36,158 nt of DNA, from NCBI GenBank assembly GCA_023415835.1, contig JAEZJK010000058.1:1-36158 (forward strand). Direction: 5' to 3'. The position numbers and the translations under genes are program-made. Of this stretch, positions 15,890-24,780 are shown in pieces. The notes under the pieces are model-generated. The model saw only the letters and a list, made by a program, of their open reading frames with translations, was not told the origin of the DNA and did not search any database. The DNA is from Bacillota bacterium (GTDB lineage: Bacteria > Bacillota > UBA4882 > UBA8346). Positions within the stretch are counted from its first letter, which is position 1. Each line of letters starts with the position of its first letter.

Positions 15890-17848
15890 ATGAGCAAGAA
15901 GTTTTTTCGTAATTTGGTTTTAAGCCTAGTCATCTGTATCTGTGCTTTTACCGCTTTGGTTCCGATGGTATTTTCTGCTGGAGAGATTTACGTATCTCCG
16001 AGCGGATCCGCTTCCAACGCCGGCACCATCAGTTCGCCGACTACATTAGAAGCGGCGATCACCAGCGCGGTAGCGGGTACTACCATTTATATGCGCGGCG
16101 GCACCTATAATTATTCGTCGACCATAACGATTGCCCGCGGCAACAATGGTAGTTCCAGCGCCTACAAAAAAATCTATGCCTATGGCAGCGAAACGCCGAT
16201 CCTGAATTTCTCAGCCCAGGCCTTTAACTCAGCCAACCGTGGGATACAACTCTTCGGCCACTATTGGCATATTAAAGGAATTCAAGTCACAGGCGCAGGC
16301 GATAATGGCATGTTTGTCGGCGGCAACTATAACATCGTCGAGAATTGTATCTTATACGCCAACCGTGATTCCGGCTTACAAATCTCTAGATATGCCTCAG
16401 ATGCTACTGCAAGTGAATGGCCTAGCTACAACACGATTAAAAACTGTTATTCTTATAACAACTTTGACACCGACAACGGTGAGGATGCGGACGGTTTTGC
16501 CTGTAAGCTTACATCTGGTCCGGGCAACGTCTTCGACGGCTGTATCGCCGCCTATAACGTAGACGACGGTTGGGATCTTTACGCCAAGGCAGATACCGGT
16601 CCTATCGGCGTAGTAACCCTTAAGAACTGCATCGCCCATAACAACGGTAAAACTACCACTGGCCAAGGCGCCTCCGACGGCGACAAAAACGGGTTCAAAC
16701 TCGGCGGATCGGATATTGCTGTGAACCACATCGTTACAAATTGCATCGCTTTCAACAATATCAACCACGGATTTACCTTTAACAGCAACCCCGGTGCGAT
16801 CACACTGACCAATTGCACATCTTACAATAATGCTGCAACCAGTGGGAAATATAACTATACTTTTAATGAAGGTTCCCATGTGGCCAAAAACTGTTTATCT
16901 TACAAACCGGCCCGAACAAGCAACAATGACCATGTAGATGCTATTAGCAATTATCAAAACACTAACATCTGGTGGAATAACGGAGCCGCCCAAAGCGCCA
17001 AGGGTTTAACTCTTACCGACGCTGATTTCGTCAGCCTGACCGCTCCGACCACCAATGGTATTGTAATCGTTCCCCGGAACGCGGACGGTTCGCCGAACCT
17101 TGGTAATTTCTTGAAGCTCGCTTCTAACAGCGATTTGATCGGCGCGGGTGTTAACGGCGCCAATATCGGAGCAAATTTCAGTTCAACTTCAAGTGCAACT
17201 CCGACTCCGACTACAGCTTCCGCAACTCCGACCCCGACTCCGAAACCGACTTCGGCTTCACCAACACCAACACCAACGCCGACTCCAACTACGGCTTCCG
17301 CAACTCCGACCCCAACTCCGGCTTCTAGTGGAAGCACGTTATTCAGCGATAACTTTGAATCCGGCAGCTATAGCAACTGGACTACCCAGAACGGATCCTG
17401 GTCAGTTACAACCGATGGCTCCAAGGTATTTTATCAATCCAGCACCAGCGCCGAAGGCCGGGCTTGGTTAAATACCTCTTCGTCCTGGACTAATCAAACA
17501 GTTGAAGCCAAAGTCAAAGTTACTAGTTTTAACGGTTCTAACCCGGTTTTAGTTTGCGCCCGGATGAAGGACGGCAATAACTATTACGCAGTCGCCGTTA
17601 AGAACGGGACTTTGGAACTTCGTAAAAAAGTAAGTGGTAGTACTAGTGTATTAACTTCCAAAAGTTACACCTTCAGCACTGGCACTTGGTACACCATTAA
17701 ACTTTCCGTCGTCGGAACCACCCTTACAGCGTATGTCAACGGCACTCAACAGCTTTCCACCACCGACTCCAGCCGTACCTCGGGTGTGGCCGGCCTGGTC
17801 GGTTGGAAAACCGCCGTTAAGTTTGACGATGTAGTAGTTACCAATTAA
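15890..17848 (+). CDS. Secreted pectate lyase, polysaccharide lyase family 9, with C-terminal beta-sandwich module
   Basis: A signal peptide occupies residues 1-30 (KKFFRNLVLSLVICICAF, cleavage near FSA-GE). Residues about 30-430 are a right-handed beta-helix of PL9: EDADGFACKLTSGPGN at 198-213 with Asp201, NVDDGWDLY with Asp225, Asp226 and Asp229, and NGFKLGG with Lys270. These line up with the Ca2+ aspartates and catalytic lysine of Dickeya Pel9A. A Pro-Thr linker (about 436-480) leads to a ~165-residue concanavalin-like module starting FSDNFESGSYSNW, probably carbohydrate binding. PL9 cleaves de-esterified pectin by beta-elimination. AAGGAGG precedes the ATG. The next gene begins 19 nt downstream, so the two form an operon. 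Confidence 0.93.
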   Translation: MSKKFFRNLVLSLVICICAFTALVPMVFSAGEIYVSPSGSASNAGTISSPTTLEAAITSAVAGTTIYMRGGTYNYSSTITIARGNNGSSSAYKKIYAYGSETPILNFSAQAFNSANRGIQLFGHYWHIKGIQVTGAGDNGMFVGGNYNIVENCILYANRDSGLQISRYASDATASEWPSYNTIKNCYSYNNFDTDNGEDADGFACKLTSGPGNVFDGCIAAYNVDDGWDLYAKADTGPIGVVTLKNCIAHNNGKTTTGQGASDGDKNGFKLGGSDIAVNHIVTNCIAFNNINHGFTFNSNPGAITLTNCTSYNNAATSGKYNYTFNEGSHVAKNCLSYKPARTSNNDHVDAISNYQNTNIWWNNGAAQSAKGLTLTDADFVSLTAPTTNGIVIVPRNADGSPNLGNFLKLASNSDLIGAGVNGANIGANFSSTSSATPTPTTASATPTPTPKPTSASPTPTPTPTPTTASATPTPTPASSGSTLFSDNFESGSYSNWTTQNGSWSVTTDGSKVFYQSSTSAEGRAWLNTSSSWTNQTVEAKVKVTSFNGSNPVLVCARMKDGNNYYAVAVKNGTLELRKKVSGSTSVLTSKSYTFSTGTWYTIKLSVVGTTLTAYVNGTQQLSTTDSSRTSGVAGLVGWKTAVKFDDVVVTN

Positions 17849-17867
17849 TCTATAAGGAGGCTAATTT

Positions 17868-19502
17868 ATGAAGAGTAAGTATTTAGTTAGTTTTGCCCTA
17901 TGCCTAATCCTTTGCTTAGGCATCACCGCCCTAACCTTCGCTGCCAATTTCAGTGATAATTTCGAATCCGGCAGCTATAGTAACTGGACTACCCAAAACG
18001 GGTCCTGGTCGATCACGACCGATGGCTCCAAAGTATTTTATCAATCAAGCACCAGCGCCGAAGGCCGGGCTTGGTTAAATACCTCCTCAACCTGGACTGA
18101 TCACTCAGTAGAAGCCAAAGTCAAAGTTACTAGTTTTAACAGTTCTAACCCGGTTTTAGTTTGCGCCCGGATGACGGACGGAAACAACTATTACGCAGTC
18201 GCCGTTAAAAACGGGACTTTGGAACTTCGTAAAAAAGTAAGTGGCAGTACTAGTGTATTAACTTCCAAAAGTTATACCTTCAGCACCGGCACCTGGTATA
18301 CAATTAAAATAAGTGTCGTCGGAACTACCCTAACAGCTTATGTTAATGGTACTCAACAGTTAACCGCCACCGACTCCAGTCGGACCTCAGGCGTAGCCGG
18401 TCTAGTTGGTTGGAAAACCCAAGTTAAATTTGACGACGTAGTTGTTACCGACGGTTCGGGCTCTTCTGCAACACCGACACCGACACCGAAACCGGGTGCT
18501 ACAGCAACTCCGACACCGAAACCGGGTGCTACGGCAACACCGACACCGAAACCGGCTGCTACAGCAACACCTACTCCCACAACCGGATCCGGCAGCGGTT
18601 CTGCTAACTTTAACCTGGTCGGATTTGCGACCTTAAACGGAGGCACCACCGGCGGAGCTGGCGGAACTTCCGTTACCGTAACTACCGGTACTGATTTGCA
18701 AGCTGCTGTCAAATTGGGCGGACCCAGAATTATCTATGTAAACGGTACGATTACTACCTCTAACTCCAGTGGTTTAAGCAAGATCGACGTCAAAGACGTT
18801 GACAATATCTCGATCATCGGTGTTGGCACCAAAGGCGAACTTAACGGCATCGGTATCAAGGTGACCCGCGCCAGCAACATTATTATTCGTAACTTAAAAA
18901 TTCACCATGTTCTTACCGGGGACAAGGATTGTATCAGCATCGAAGGTCCCGCAAATAATGTCTGGGTCGACCACTGCGAATTATATAACCAATTTGACGG
19001 TGTCGACAAAGATTATTATGACGCTTTGTTGGATGCTAAAGCTGACTCCTCCTACCTAACTTATTCCTGGAATAAACTACATGACAGTTGGAAGGCTAGC
19101 TTATGCGGTTCTTCGGAAAGCGATACCAATGACCGGAGACTTACTTCTCACCATAATTCCTTTATCAACATTAATTCCCGCTTACCGTTGTACCGGGGCG
19201 GCCAAGGGCATATTTACAACAACTATTATGCCGATATTGACACCAGCGGAGTTAACTCCCGAATTAACGCCAAATTGCGGGTTGAGAACAATGTCTTTGT
19301 AAATGTTAACAACCCGATTTGCTCCTTGGATAGTGATGTAATTGGTTACTGGCATGTAAGCAATAACACCTTTACCAACTGTAGCGGTAATGTGCCTACA
19401 AGTTCAACCTGTTCTTACACCCCGTCCTATTCTTACACCTTAGAATCGGTCTCGACAGTACAATCCACCGTCAACAATAACGCTGGCGTTGGCAAAATCT
19501 GA
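17868..19502 (+). CDS. Secreted pectate lyase, polysaccharide lyase family 1, with N-terminal beta-sandwich module
   Basis: Signal peptide 1-26; beta-sandwich module 27-194, nearly identical to the C-terminal module of the preceding PL9 gene; Pro-Thr linker 200-240 built of three 10-residue repeats; PL1 catalytic domain about 246-544. Catalytic-domain motifs are VWVDHCEL (365-372), LLDAKADSSYLTYSWN with the Ca2+ aspartates near 389-393, and SRLPLYR with the catalytic Arg438 of the RxPxxR motif. It cleaves polygalacturonate outside the cell. The ribosome binding site is AAGGAGG. A strong terminator follows. The module is at the opposite end compared with the PL9 enzyme, so it has moved as a unit. 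Confidence 0.94.
   Translation: MKSKYLVSFALCLILCLGITALTFAANFSDNFESGSYSNWTTQNGSWSITTDGSKVFYQSSTSAEGRAWLNTSSTWTDHSVEAKVKVTSFNSSNPVLVCARMTDGNNYYAVAVKNGTLELRKKVSGSTSVLTSKSYTFSTGTWYTIKISVVGTTLTAYVNGTQQLTATDSSRTSGVAGLVGWKTQVKFDDVVVTDGSGSSATPTPTPKPGATATPTPKPGATATPTPKPAATATPTPTTGSGSGSANFNLVGFATLNGGTTGGAGGTSVTVTTGTDLQAAVKLGGPRIIYVNGTITTSNSSGLSKIDVKDVDNISIIGVGTKGELNGIGIKVTRASNIIIRNLKIHHVLTGDKDCISIEGPANNVWVDHCELYNQFDGVDKDYYDALLDAKADSSYLTYSWNKLHDSWKASLCGSSESDTNDRRLTSHHNSFININSRLPLYRGGQGHIYNNYYADIDTSGVNSRINAKLRVENNVFVNVNNPICSLDSDVIGYWHVSNNTFTNCSGNVPTSSTCSYTPSYSYTLESVSTVQSTVNNNAGVGKI
18481..18570 (+). repeat. Three tandem 30-bp repeats in the pectate lyase linker
   Basis: Units at 18481-18510, 18511-18540 and 18541-18570 differ by a few bases. 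They encode a Thr-Pro-rich linker with the unit KPGATATPTP. The paralogue at 24781 has a different, shorter linker. Confidence 0.85.
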
Positions 19503-19542
19503 TCTGTGAGATTACATCTTAGACTTGTTTTTGAAGTAATCC

Positions 19543-19576
19543 AAAAGGGCTGCTCAAACGAGCAGCCCCCTTTTTA
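19543..19576 (+). terminator. Intrinsic terminator after the first pectinase operon
   Basis: GGGCTGCT (19547-19554) and AGCAGCCC (19561-19568) form a perfect 8-bp stem with a 6-nt loop, extended by A-T pairs and followed by TTTTT (19571-19575). It ends the PL9-PL1 transcript. The 19577-19873 gap downstream is AT-rich with several TATAAT-like boxes but no paired -35 box that could be fixed. Confidence 0.93.
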
Positions 19577-19873
19577 TAACCCAGATCATTCTATAATAAC
19601 GTTTCGTTACACGATCCAATAAAGAAAATACGCCTGTATAAGTTTAAGCTATCCTATACTTTGATATTCATTGTATAATATATTAAAACAGAAAAATTTG
19701 GTAACCACTCTCTATAATTGGGATTCCATAAGCATCACCGAGACTCGGACTTATAATTAATTATACTTTTATATATGGTTCTGATCGCGAATTTAACTCC
19801 ATATATTACATTTTGTGAATTCTAAAACCTAAATTTGCAAATAAACCATATCACTGAAGGAGGTAGATCGAAA

Positions 19874-20875
19874 GTGATTGAGGTTTCAAATTTAACTAAG
19901 ATTTATCCGAATCAACGCGGGGTCAAAAACATCAATTTTAATGTGGCCAAGGGGGAATTATTAGGTTTATTGGGTCCTAACGGGGCCGGTAAGACTACCA
20001 TTATGAGGATGATTACCGGATACTTATACCCCACCCAAGGCACAATCAAAGTGGGCGGGCGCGATTTATTCGACGACCCACTCGGGGTCAGGGAGCAAAT
20101 AGGCTATTTACCTGAAATTCCCCCTATTTACCCGGAAATGTCCGTATGTGGTTACTTAAAATTCGCCGCCCGATTGAAAGGGGTCAAAAAGCAGGAACTA
20201 AACACCGAGACAACAAGAGTAATGCAACTGACCGGGCTGGAACAAGTTAGGCAACAACTAATCGGGAGCCTATCAAAAGGATATAAACAGCGGGTCGGAT
20301 TGGCCCAAGCGCTGTTAAACTCTCCGCCGGTTTTGATCCTCGATGAGCCGACGGTAGGCCTCGATCCCAAACAGATTATTGAAATTCGAAACCTAATCAG
20401 TAACCTGGCCCATGAACATACGGTCATTTTAAGCTCCCATATTCTTTCCGAAGTTAATTTAATCTGCAATAAGGTGGTTATCATCGCTAAAGGGCAACTG
20501 GTAGCGATTAATACCCCGGATGGGCTAGCCCAACAATTGAAAGAAGGCCAAAAAGTAGAGATTACTGTTAAAGGCCCCCAATTTGATATTGAGGGTTTAT
20601 TGGGCAGCTTACCGGAGATTCGGGAGTGGTCTTTTCTTGAAACCGTCCGGGACACTGATTGCCGTTTTCTGGTTCAAAGCCAGATTGATGGGAACCTTCA
20701 AGAAACTTTATTCAAAGCCTTTGCCAAGGCTGATCTGCCTCTATTAGAAATGAGGGCGGTTAATCTGAGCTTGGAAGAAATTTTTCTACAACTTACAACT
20801 GAAGCGGATACCCAACCCAATCGAGTGAAAGATGTCTCCGCCCCTATCGGAAAGGAGGACGCCGCCAATGAATAA
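19874..20875 (+). CDS. ABC transporter ATP-binding protein, GldA-like
   Basis: Walker A GPNGAGKTT (about residues 34-42), signature LSKGYKQR (133-140), Walker B VLILDEPT (153-160) and the switch histidine in SSHIL (189) are all intact. The start is taken at GTG 19874, which has AAGGAGG 9-10 nt upstream and begins the family sequence IEVSNLTKIYP. The 130-residue C-terminal extension resembles that of the ABC-2/GldA subfamily. The gene overlaps the permease gene by 8 nt. Together with the next three genes it forms the Gld-like export operon found in many bacteria that do not glide; the substrate is unknown. Confidence 0.9.
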   Translation: MIEVSNLTKIYPNQRGVKNINFNVAKGELLGLLGPNGAGKTTIMRMITGYLYPTQGTIKVGGRDLFDDPLGVREQIGYLPEIPPIYPEMSVCGYLKFAARLKGVKKQELNTETTRVMQLTGLEQVRQQLIGSLSKGYKQRVGLAQALLNSPPVLILDEPTVGLDPKQIIEIRNLISNLAHEHTVILSSHILSEVNLICNKVVIIAKGQLVAINTPDGLAQQLKEGQKVEITVKGPQFDIEGLLGSLPEIREWSFLETVRDTDCRFLVQSQIDGNLQETLFKAFAKADLPLLEMRAVNLSLEEIFLQLTTEADTQPNRVKDVSAPIGKEDAANE

Positions 20876-21578
20876 AATCGTCACCATAATGCGACGCGAA
20901 CTATCATCTTATTTTTTATCTCCGATCGCTTATGTAATAATGGCTGTTTTCATCACTCTTTACGGAATGTTCTTTACGGGAGTTTTTGTAACCTATGGCG
21001 TGGCTAATTTGCAATTCAGTTTATCAAATGTTTTACTGGTATTCCTTTTTATGGCTCCGCTGATGACCATGCGTACTCTGGCCGAAGAAAGGAAAATGGG
21101 GATCGAAGAGCTATATATGACCTCTCCCATTACAACCGCTGAATATATTTTTGGAAAATACTTGGCCTTGGCAGTATCTTATTTAGTAATGTTGAGTTTG
21201 CTGCTTTTTCACTTTTCGATCGTCTTTTCCCTTGCCAAGCCCGACTTGGGACCGGTTCTTTCCAGTATGGCCGGATTGATTTTAGCCGGATTAACCTTTT
21301 TAGCGATCGGTTTATTCACTTCCTCCCTATCCGACAGTCAAATAATTTCCGGTTTAGCCGGTTTTGGAATCCTGTTGTCTTATTGGCTCCTTGGCTGGGT
21401 AGCTAATTCCATGGGCGGTAAAATGGGCGAAATTATCGGCAACTTGTCTTTGCTCAAGTATTACCAAGATTTTAACAAAGGTGTGATTGATACAAAAAGT
21501 ATCGTTTTTTACTTATCAAACATCGGTGTTTTCCTGTTTTTAACTGTTAGGCACATGGAAGCGCGGAGGTGGAGATGA
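20868..21578 (+). CDS. ABC-2 type permease, GldF-like
   Basis: The 236-residue protein begins MNKIVTIMRRELSSYFLSP, the usual start of this permease family, and shows about six hydrophobic segments. The motif EERKMGIEELYMTSPIT after the second segment is typical of these permeases (RTLAEERKxGTxELL). ATG 20868 lies inside the end of the ATPase gene with AGGAGG 9 nt upstream. Its stop overlaps the next ATG (ATGA). It forms the membrane channel for the GldA-like ATPase. Confidence 0.9.
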   Translation: MNKIVTIMRRELSSYFLSPIAYVIMAVFITLYGMFFTGVFVTYGVANLQFSLSNVLLVFLFMAPLMTMRTLAEERKMGIEELYMTSPITTAEYIFGKYLALAVSYLVMLSLLLFHFSIVFSLAKPDLGPVLSSMAGLILAGLTFLAIGLFTSSLSDSQIISGLAGFGILLSYWLLGWVANSMGGKMGEIIGNLSLLKYYQDFNKGVIDTKSIVFYLSNIGVFLFLTVRHMEARRWR

Positions 21579-22984
21579 TGAGCCAAGCAAAGCCAAACAT
21601 TGAAAAAACCAGCCCTGATCTACGCCGTTTTTTCTTTAACTGCAACGGATTTCTAATTGCCTTAATCGTAATTATCGCCGCAGTGATTATTAATTTGATT
21701 GCATTTCGGTTTAACTTTAGTTTTGATTTGACTAACAATAAACTTTATTCCCTAAGCGAACAGTCCCTCCAAGCTATCGAAGAACTTAACCGGCAGCCAA
21801 ACGATTTGAACATTTACGGTTTTTTCTCCGGCGACACCAATCGTAATGCCATTATTGACCTGATCCAGGAATTTCAAAGGCGCAGCGGTAAAATTATTTA
21901 TAAAACCATTGATCCTTATAAAAATCAAGCAGAAGCAATGCAGTTTCAGATTCGGGAACTTGGCACACTGGTATTTCGGTTAGGTGATAAAGATCTTAAG
22001 GTATTGCCTTGGGAGGTCTTTCGAGAAGATCCTAACGGTAATGAGACTTTCATCGGTGAACAGGCCATAACCAGGACCATCTATAAACTAATTGACGCTG
22101 ATACCAAATACATCCAAATCTTAATCGGACATGGCGAAAAAACTTACCAAACAGCCCGTGAGTATATCAGAAGCGCCGGTTATAAAGTGGGTTATCTTGA
22201 ATTAATGAAAGATGAAAAAATACCCGATAACTGCTCCCAGTTGATCATTGCCGGTCCTAAATCCGATTTGACCAGGGCCGAGATAAACATGATCGAGAAA
22301 TATCTGGAGCAGGGCGGCCGGGTCATGATTTTCTTAGACTTTCCTCCAACCAAAGCCCAGTTGTCGAATCTGGTCAGACTGATCAATCAATGGGGAATCG
22401 ATACCGAGGATAGTGTGGTTCTGGACATGGAAAAACGGAGCGCTTTCGATTATACCATGATTATCCCGAATTATTTGGAGCATGAAATTACCCGAAACCT
22501 CAATGAAACTTTCACTAACCTGACCTTTCCATTTAACCGAAGTTTATCCAAGATCAAAAATTATTCCGGTCCAGCCAAAGTAGAAGTGATTCTTGAAAGC
22601 AGCCGGAAATCCTGGGGTGAAACCGACCGCGGCGGTAAAGTCAAACAAGATTCTTACGAAACTGCCGGTCCCATTCCTTTAGGAATCGTGGCCAGCCGTA
22701 CATTTAACGGTAAGGAAGGCCGGATCGTGGTAATCGCCAATTCCAATTTTTTAGATGACCAATTTGTTACCGAAGCCGGAAATTTGAACTTCTTTTATAA
22801 CATTACCAATTGGTTGTTAGGACAACCGGAACGAATTACCATCGCTCCGAAACAATTTCAAATAACTAAGGTCGTTTTATCACCCCTCCATACGAATTTG
22901 ATTCGCTGGTTTGTATTGTTAGTCCTGCCGGCTGCAATTTTGATTTTGGGCGGATTTATCTGGTTGAGGAGGAGATCCCGGTGA
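21575..22984 (+). CDS. Gld-type ABC auxiliary protein (GldG-like)
   Basis: An N-terminal membrane helix (FLIALIVIIAAVIINLIAF) is followed by a large extracytoplasmic domain with LYSLSEQSLQAIEELN, a region typical of the ABC_transp_aux family, and a C-terminal helix (FVLLVLPAAILILGGFIWL) ending in RRRSR. Proteins of this type sit beside ABC-2 permeases and may couple the transporter to the envelope. The ATG at 21575 overlaps the permease stop; a GTG at 21569 is an alternative. The last codons overlap the next gene (GTGA). Confidence 0.87.
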   Translation: MMSQAKPNIEKTSPDLRRFFFNCNGFLIALIVIIAAVIINLIAFRFNFSFDLTNNKLYSLSEQSLQAIEELNRQPNDLNIYGFFSGDTNRNAIIDLIQEFQRRSGKIIYKTIDPYKNQAEAMQFQIRELGTLVFRLGDKDLKVLPWEVFREDPNGNETFIGEQAITRTIYKLIDADTKYIQILIGHGEKTYQTAREYIRSAGYKVGYLELMKDEKIPDNCSQLIIAGPKSDLTRAEINMIEKYLEQGGRVMIFLDFPPTKAQLSNLVRLINQWGIDTEDSVVLDMEKRSAFDYTMIIPNYLEHEITRNLNETFTNLTFPFNRSLSKIKNYSGPAKVEVILESSRKSWGETDRGGKVKQDSYETAGPIPLGIVASRTFNGKEGRIVVIANSNFLDDQFVTEAGNLNFFYNITNWLLGQPERITIAPKQFQITKVVLSPLHTNLIRWFVLLVLPAAILILGGFIWLRRRSR

Positions 22985-23928
22985 AAACTAAAAAAAATAT
23001 GACTTTAATCTTGATGGTAATTTTGGTTATATTGGGAGTGATCGCCTGGTGGTTAATTACCACTCAAGAAACTGCAGTCAATAAAAATCTGGTCCTTAAA
23101 TTGTCGGAATCCGATATTATTGGTTTCGATATCACTAATGTAGAAACAGGCCAAGAGTTAAAAACTAGCCTTCGAAAAAACTCGGAAAAAAACTGGTTTA
23201 TAACTTCCCCGATCAACGATATCACCGATCCCGGGACTATCAGTATAATGTTAGCTTCCTTGAAAGAGATTAGGACTCCCACTACCATAAAAAACGCCGT
23301 TGATTTATCCAATTATGGCCTGGATCAACCGTCCCTAACTGTTACTGTTAATCTCATAAAAGGGGAACCGAAGACTTTATATATCGGTTCCGAAAGCCCT
23401 ATCCCCGAAATGTATTACGCCCGGTTGGCCGGTCAACAAGATGTAGTGGTTATTATGAAAGATATTAAAAACAATCTCTCTCCGAAACTAAGTTACCTTC
23501 GGGAACGCAAAGTAGTAAATGTAAAACAGGAACAAGTACAAGAACTGACAATCAGCACCAACCAAGGCCGAGTATTTCGGATGCTTAATGCCAATGGAAA
23601 ATGGAGTTTAACCGAGCCTTACCGGAAAGAACTGATCGCCTACGATATTAATAGAATCATTGAAGGGTTAAATTCCTTATGGACTCATGAAAATGACGAT
23701 GATCTTAACAATCTTGCCAAATACGGCCTGGATCAACCGGATTACCGGATCGAATTGAAACTAGCGGACGGAAAGTCATTTTCGCTGATCGCTAATAAAG
23801 TAGATGGCGACTACTATATGCTTAATAGCTTGCGGCCAACCATTATCAAGCAGAAGAACCCGGACGCTTTCAACTTTCTCAAAGACAACCTCCCGGATTT
23901 ATTCGACAAGAACGCTTCACTCCGGTGA
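22981..23928 (+). CDS. DUF4340 family membrane-anchored protein
   Basis: An N-terminal helix (MTLILMVILVILGVIAWW) anchors a soluble region with two repeats of a YGLDQP motif (in NYGLDQPSLTV near 115 and KYGLDQPDYRI near 255), characteristic of DUF4340. This family regularly follows GldG-like genes. The start is GTG 22981, overlapping the previous stop by 4 nt. Function unknown; probably part of the same envelope complex. Confidence 0.87.
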   Translation: MKTKKNMTLILMVILVILGVIAWWLITTQETAVNKNLVLKLSESDIIGFDITNVETGQELKTSLRKNSEKNWFITSPINDITDPGTISIMLASLKEIRTPTTIKNAVDLSNYGLDQPSLTVTVNLIKGEPKTLYIGSESPIPEMYYARLAGQQDVVVIMKDIKNNLSPKLSYLRERKVVNVKQEQVQELTISTNQGRVFRMLNANGKWSLTEPYRKELIAYDINRIIEGLNSLWTHENDDDLNNLAKYGLDQPDYRIELKLADGKSFSLIANKVDGDYYMLNSLRPTIIKQKNPDAFNFLKDNLPDLFDKNASLR

Positions 23929-23984
23929 AATACTATTAATTCGTTATTATCTCCCTATTATATATAAGGGCAGCATTGATAAGG

Positions 23985-24030
23985 TACGGTTCGTGGAAAA
24001 ATGTCTAAACCCATCTTTTCGCGAACCGTA
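23985..24030. repeat. Long imperfect inverted repeat
   Basis: TACGGTTCGTGGAAAA (23985-24000) pairs with TTTTCGCGAACCGTA (24016-24030) over about 15 positions, including G-U pairs, and ATG/CAT just inside extends the stem. No T-tract follows on the plus strand and only a weak one on the minus strand. It may be a terminator without U-tract for the converging ORF, or a dispersed repeat. Confidence 0.6.
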
Positions 24031-24039
24031 TTAAATTAG

Positions 24040-24201
24040 TTAGAATAGATCACATTTCCATTTGAAGCAATAATTATCAAACAATAACCGGCTTTTTTTA
24101 ATCTCCAGCAAACCTTCTGGCGCCTCTTTATCGATCCCTTCTCCACCCATATTGATAATCCAAGGTGAAATAATAAAAAAAGCAAAAAAATTTTTTCTCA
24201 T
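24040..24201 (-). CDS. Possible small membrane-anchored peptide (doubtful)
   Basis: A 53-codon frame begins MRKNFFAFFIISPWIIN, which looks like a membrane or signal segment, and continues through KEAPEGLLEIKKSR to a Cys-containing end. No ribosome binding site is visible upstream of the ATG. It resembles nothing recognised. It may be a chance frame or a gene remnant; it is listed because the frame fills the gap and ends 10 nt before the long inverted repeat. Confidence 0.22.
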   Translation of the reverse strand: MRKNFFAFFIISPWIINMGGEGIDKEAPEGLLEIKKSRLLFDNYCFKWKCDLF

Positions 24202-24469
24202 TTTCACAGGTAGTAAATGTAAGCAAAGGTAAAATGAGTAAAAAAGTTCGTGCTTTTTATGATAAATATTGTATAATCAAATTAGGGAAAGGTTGTTATG
24301 TTTTATTTGTAAAACATTTTTTCAAATAAACAGCCATGCCCAGAACCGAAAAGGCCATGCATCATATGAAGATACTCTCAAGACGCCCAATTGTTTAAAG
24401 GGGGTGAATTCATATGACTTAGCGCACCATTTCTAAGAGACCGGTCTCATCTAAAAAGGGGGTAAGGTT

Positions 24470-24636
24470 ATGAAGAATAAGTATTTTTTTAGACTATCCG
24501 TCGTTGGAACTACCCTGACGGAACATGTCAACGGTACTCAAGCGCTTTCCACCACCGACTCCAGCCGGACCTCTGATGTGGCCGGACTAATCCGTTGGAA
24601 AACATTCATTAAGTTACGACGTAGTAGTTACCAATT
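24470..24636 (+). pseudogene. Decayed pectinase: signal-peptide start joined to the end of a beta-sandwich module
   Basis: GGGGGTAAGG and ATG are followed by MKNKYFF, like the signal peptides of the two PL1 genes. It then jumps directly to SVVGTTLT, near the end of the shared module. The copy keeps the VNGTQ, LSTTDSSRTS and VAGL segments, but a 2-nt deletion after the WKT motif shifts the frame, so the final VVVTN is read as RRSSYQL. The original stop TAA at 24636-24638 is still visible at the DNA level. The hairpin element at 24639 begins directly after it. Everything between the signal peptide and residue ~150 of a module has been lost. Confidence 0.85.
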
Positions 24637-24638
24637 AA

Positions 24639-24761
24639 TTGAGCGAGTTTCATAATTACAAAAATTTATCTCCGCATACAATATATAGTGTAAGTTTTAT
24701 TTTATTCTATCAATATATTGTATGCGAAGCCAGAAAAAGGAATTATGAAACCGCCTAAATT
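24639..24761. mobile_element. MITE-like hairpin element, copy A
   Basis: About 123 nt with imperfect terminal inverted repeats (GAGCGAGTTTCATAATT on the left, AATTATGAAACCGCCTAA on the right) and a long internal inverted repeat (CGCATACAATATAT near 24673; ATATATTGTATGCG near 24713). It encodes nothing. Copy C at 36034-36156 is nearly identical in the opposite orientation, and copy B at 32112-32213 shares the ends. It starts right after the stop of the decayed module and ends 2-3 nt before the ribosome binding site of the next pectinase gene. Confidence 0.85.
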
Positions 24762-24780
24762 TAAAAAGGAGGCAAAAATT

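Larger units (their letters stand above)
23929..24469. other. Gene-poor spacer between the ABC operon and the decayed pectinase copy
   Basis: This 541-nt stretch holds a long inverted repeat (23985-24030), one doubtful small minus-strand ORF (24040-24201) and AT-rich sequence with a TATAAT at 24272-24277. A G-rich AAAGGGGGTG is followed by ATG-ACT-TAG (from about 24401), and a perfect GAGACC/GGTCTC palindrome lies near 24440, just before the decayed gene. Confidence 0.6.

Noticed and set aside
16954..17337. Minus-strand frame rich in Val-Gly opposite the Pro-Thr linker
   Set aside because: It is the antisense of the TPTP repeat and has no ribosome binding site; the same effect appears at 18353 and 25266.
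18481..18570. Tandem 30-bp units as a CRISPR-like array
   Set aside because: The units are contiguous and encode a protein linker; there are no spacers or cas genes.
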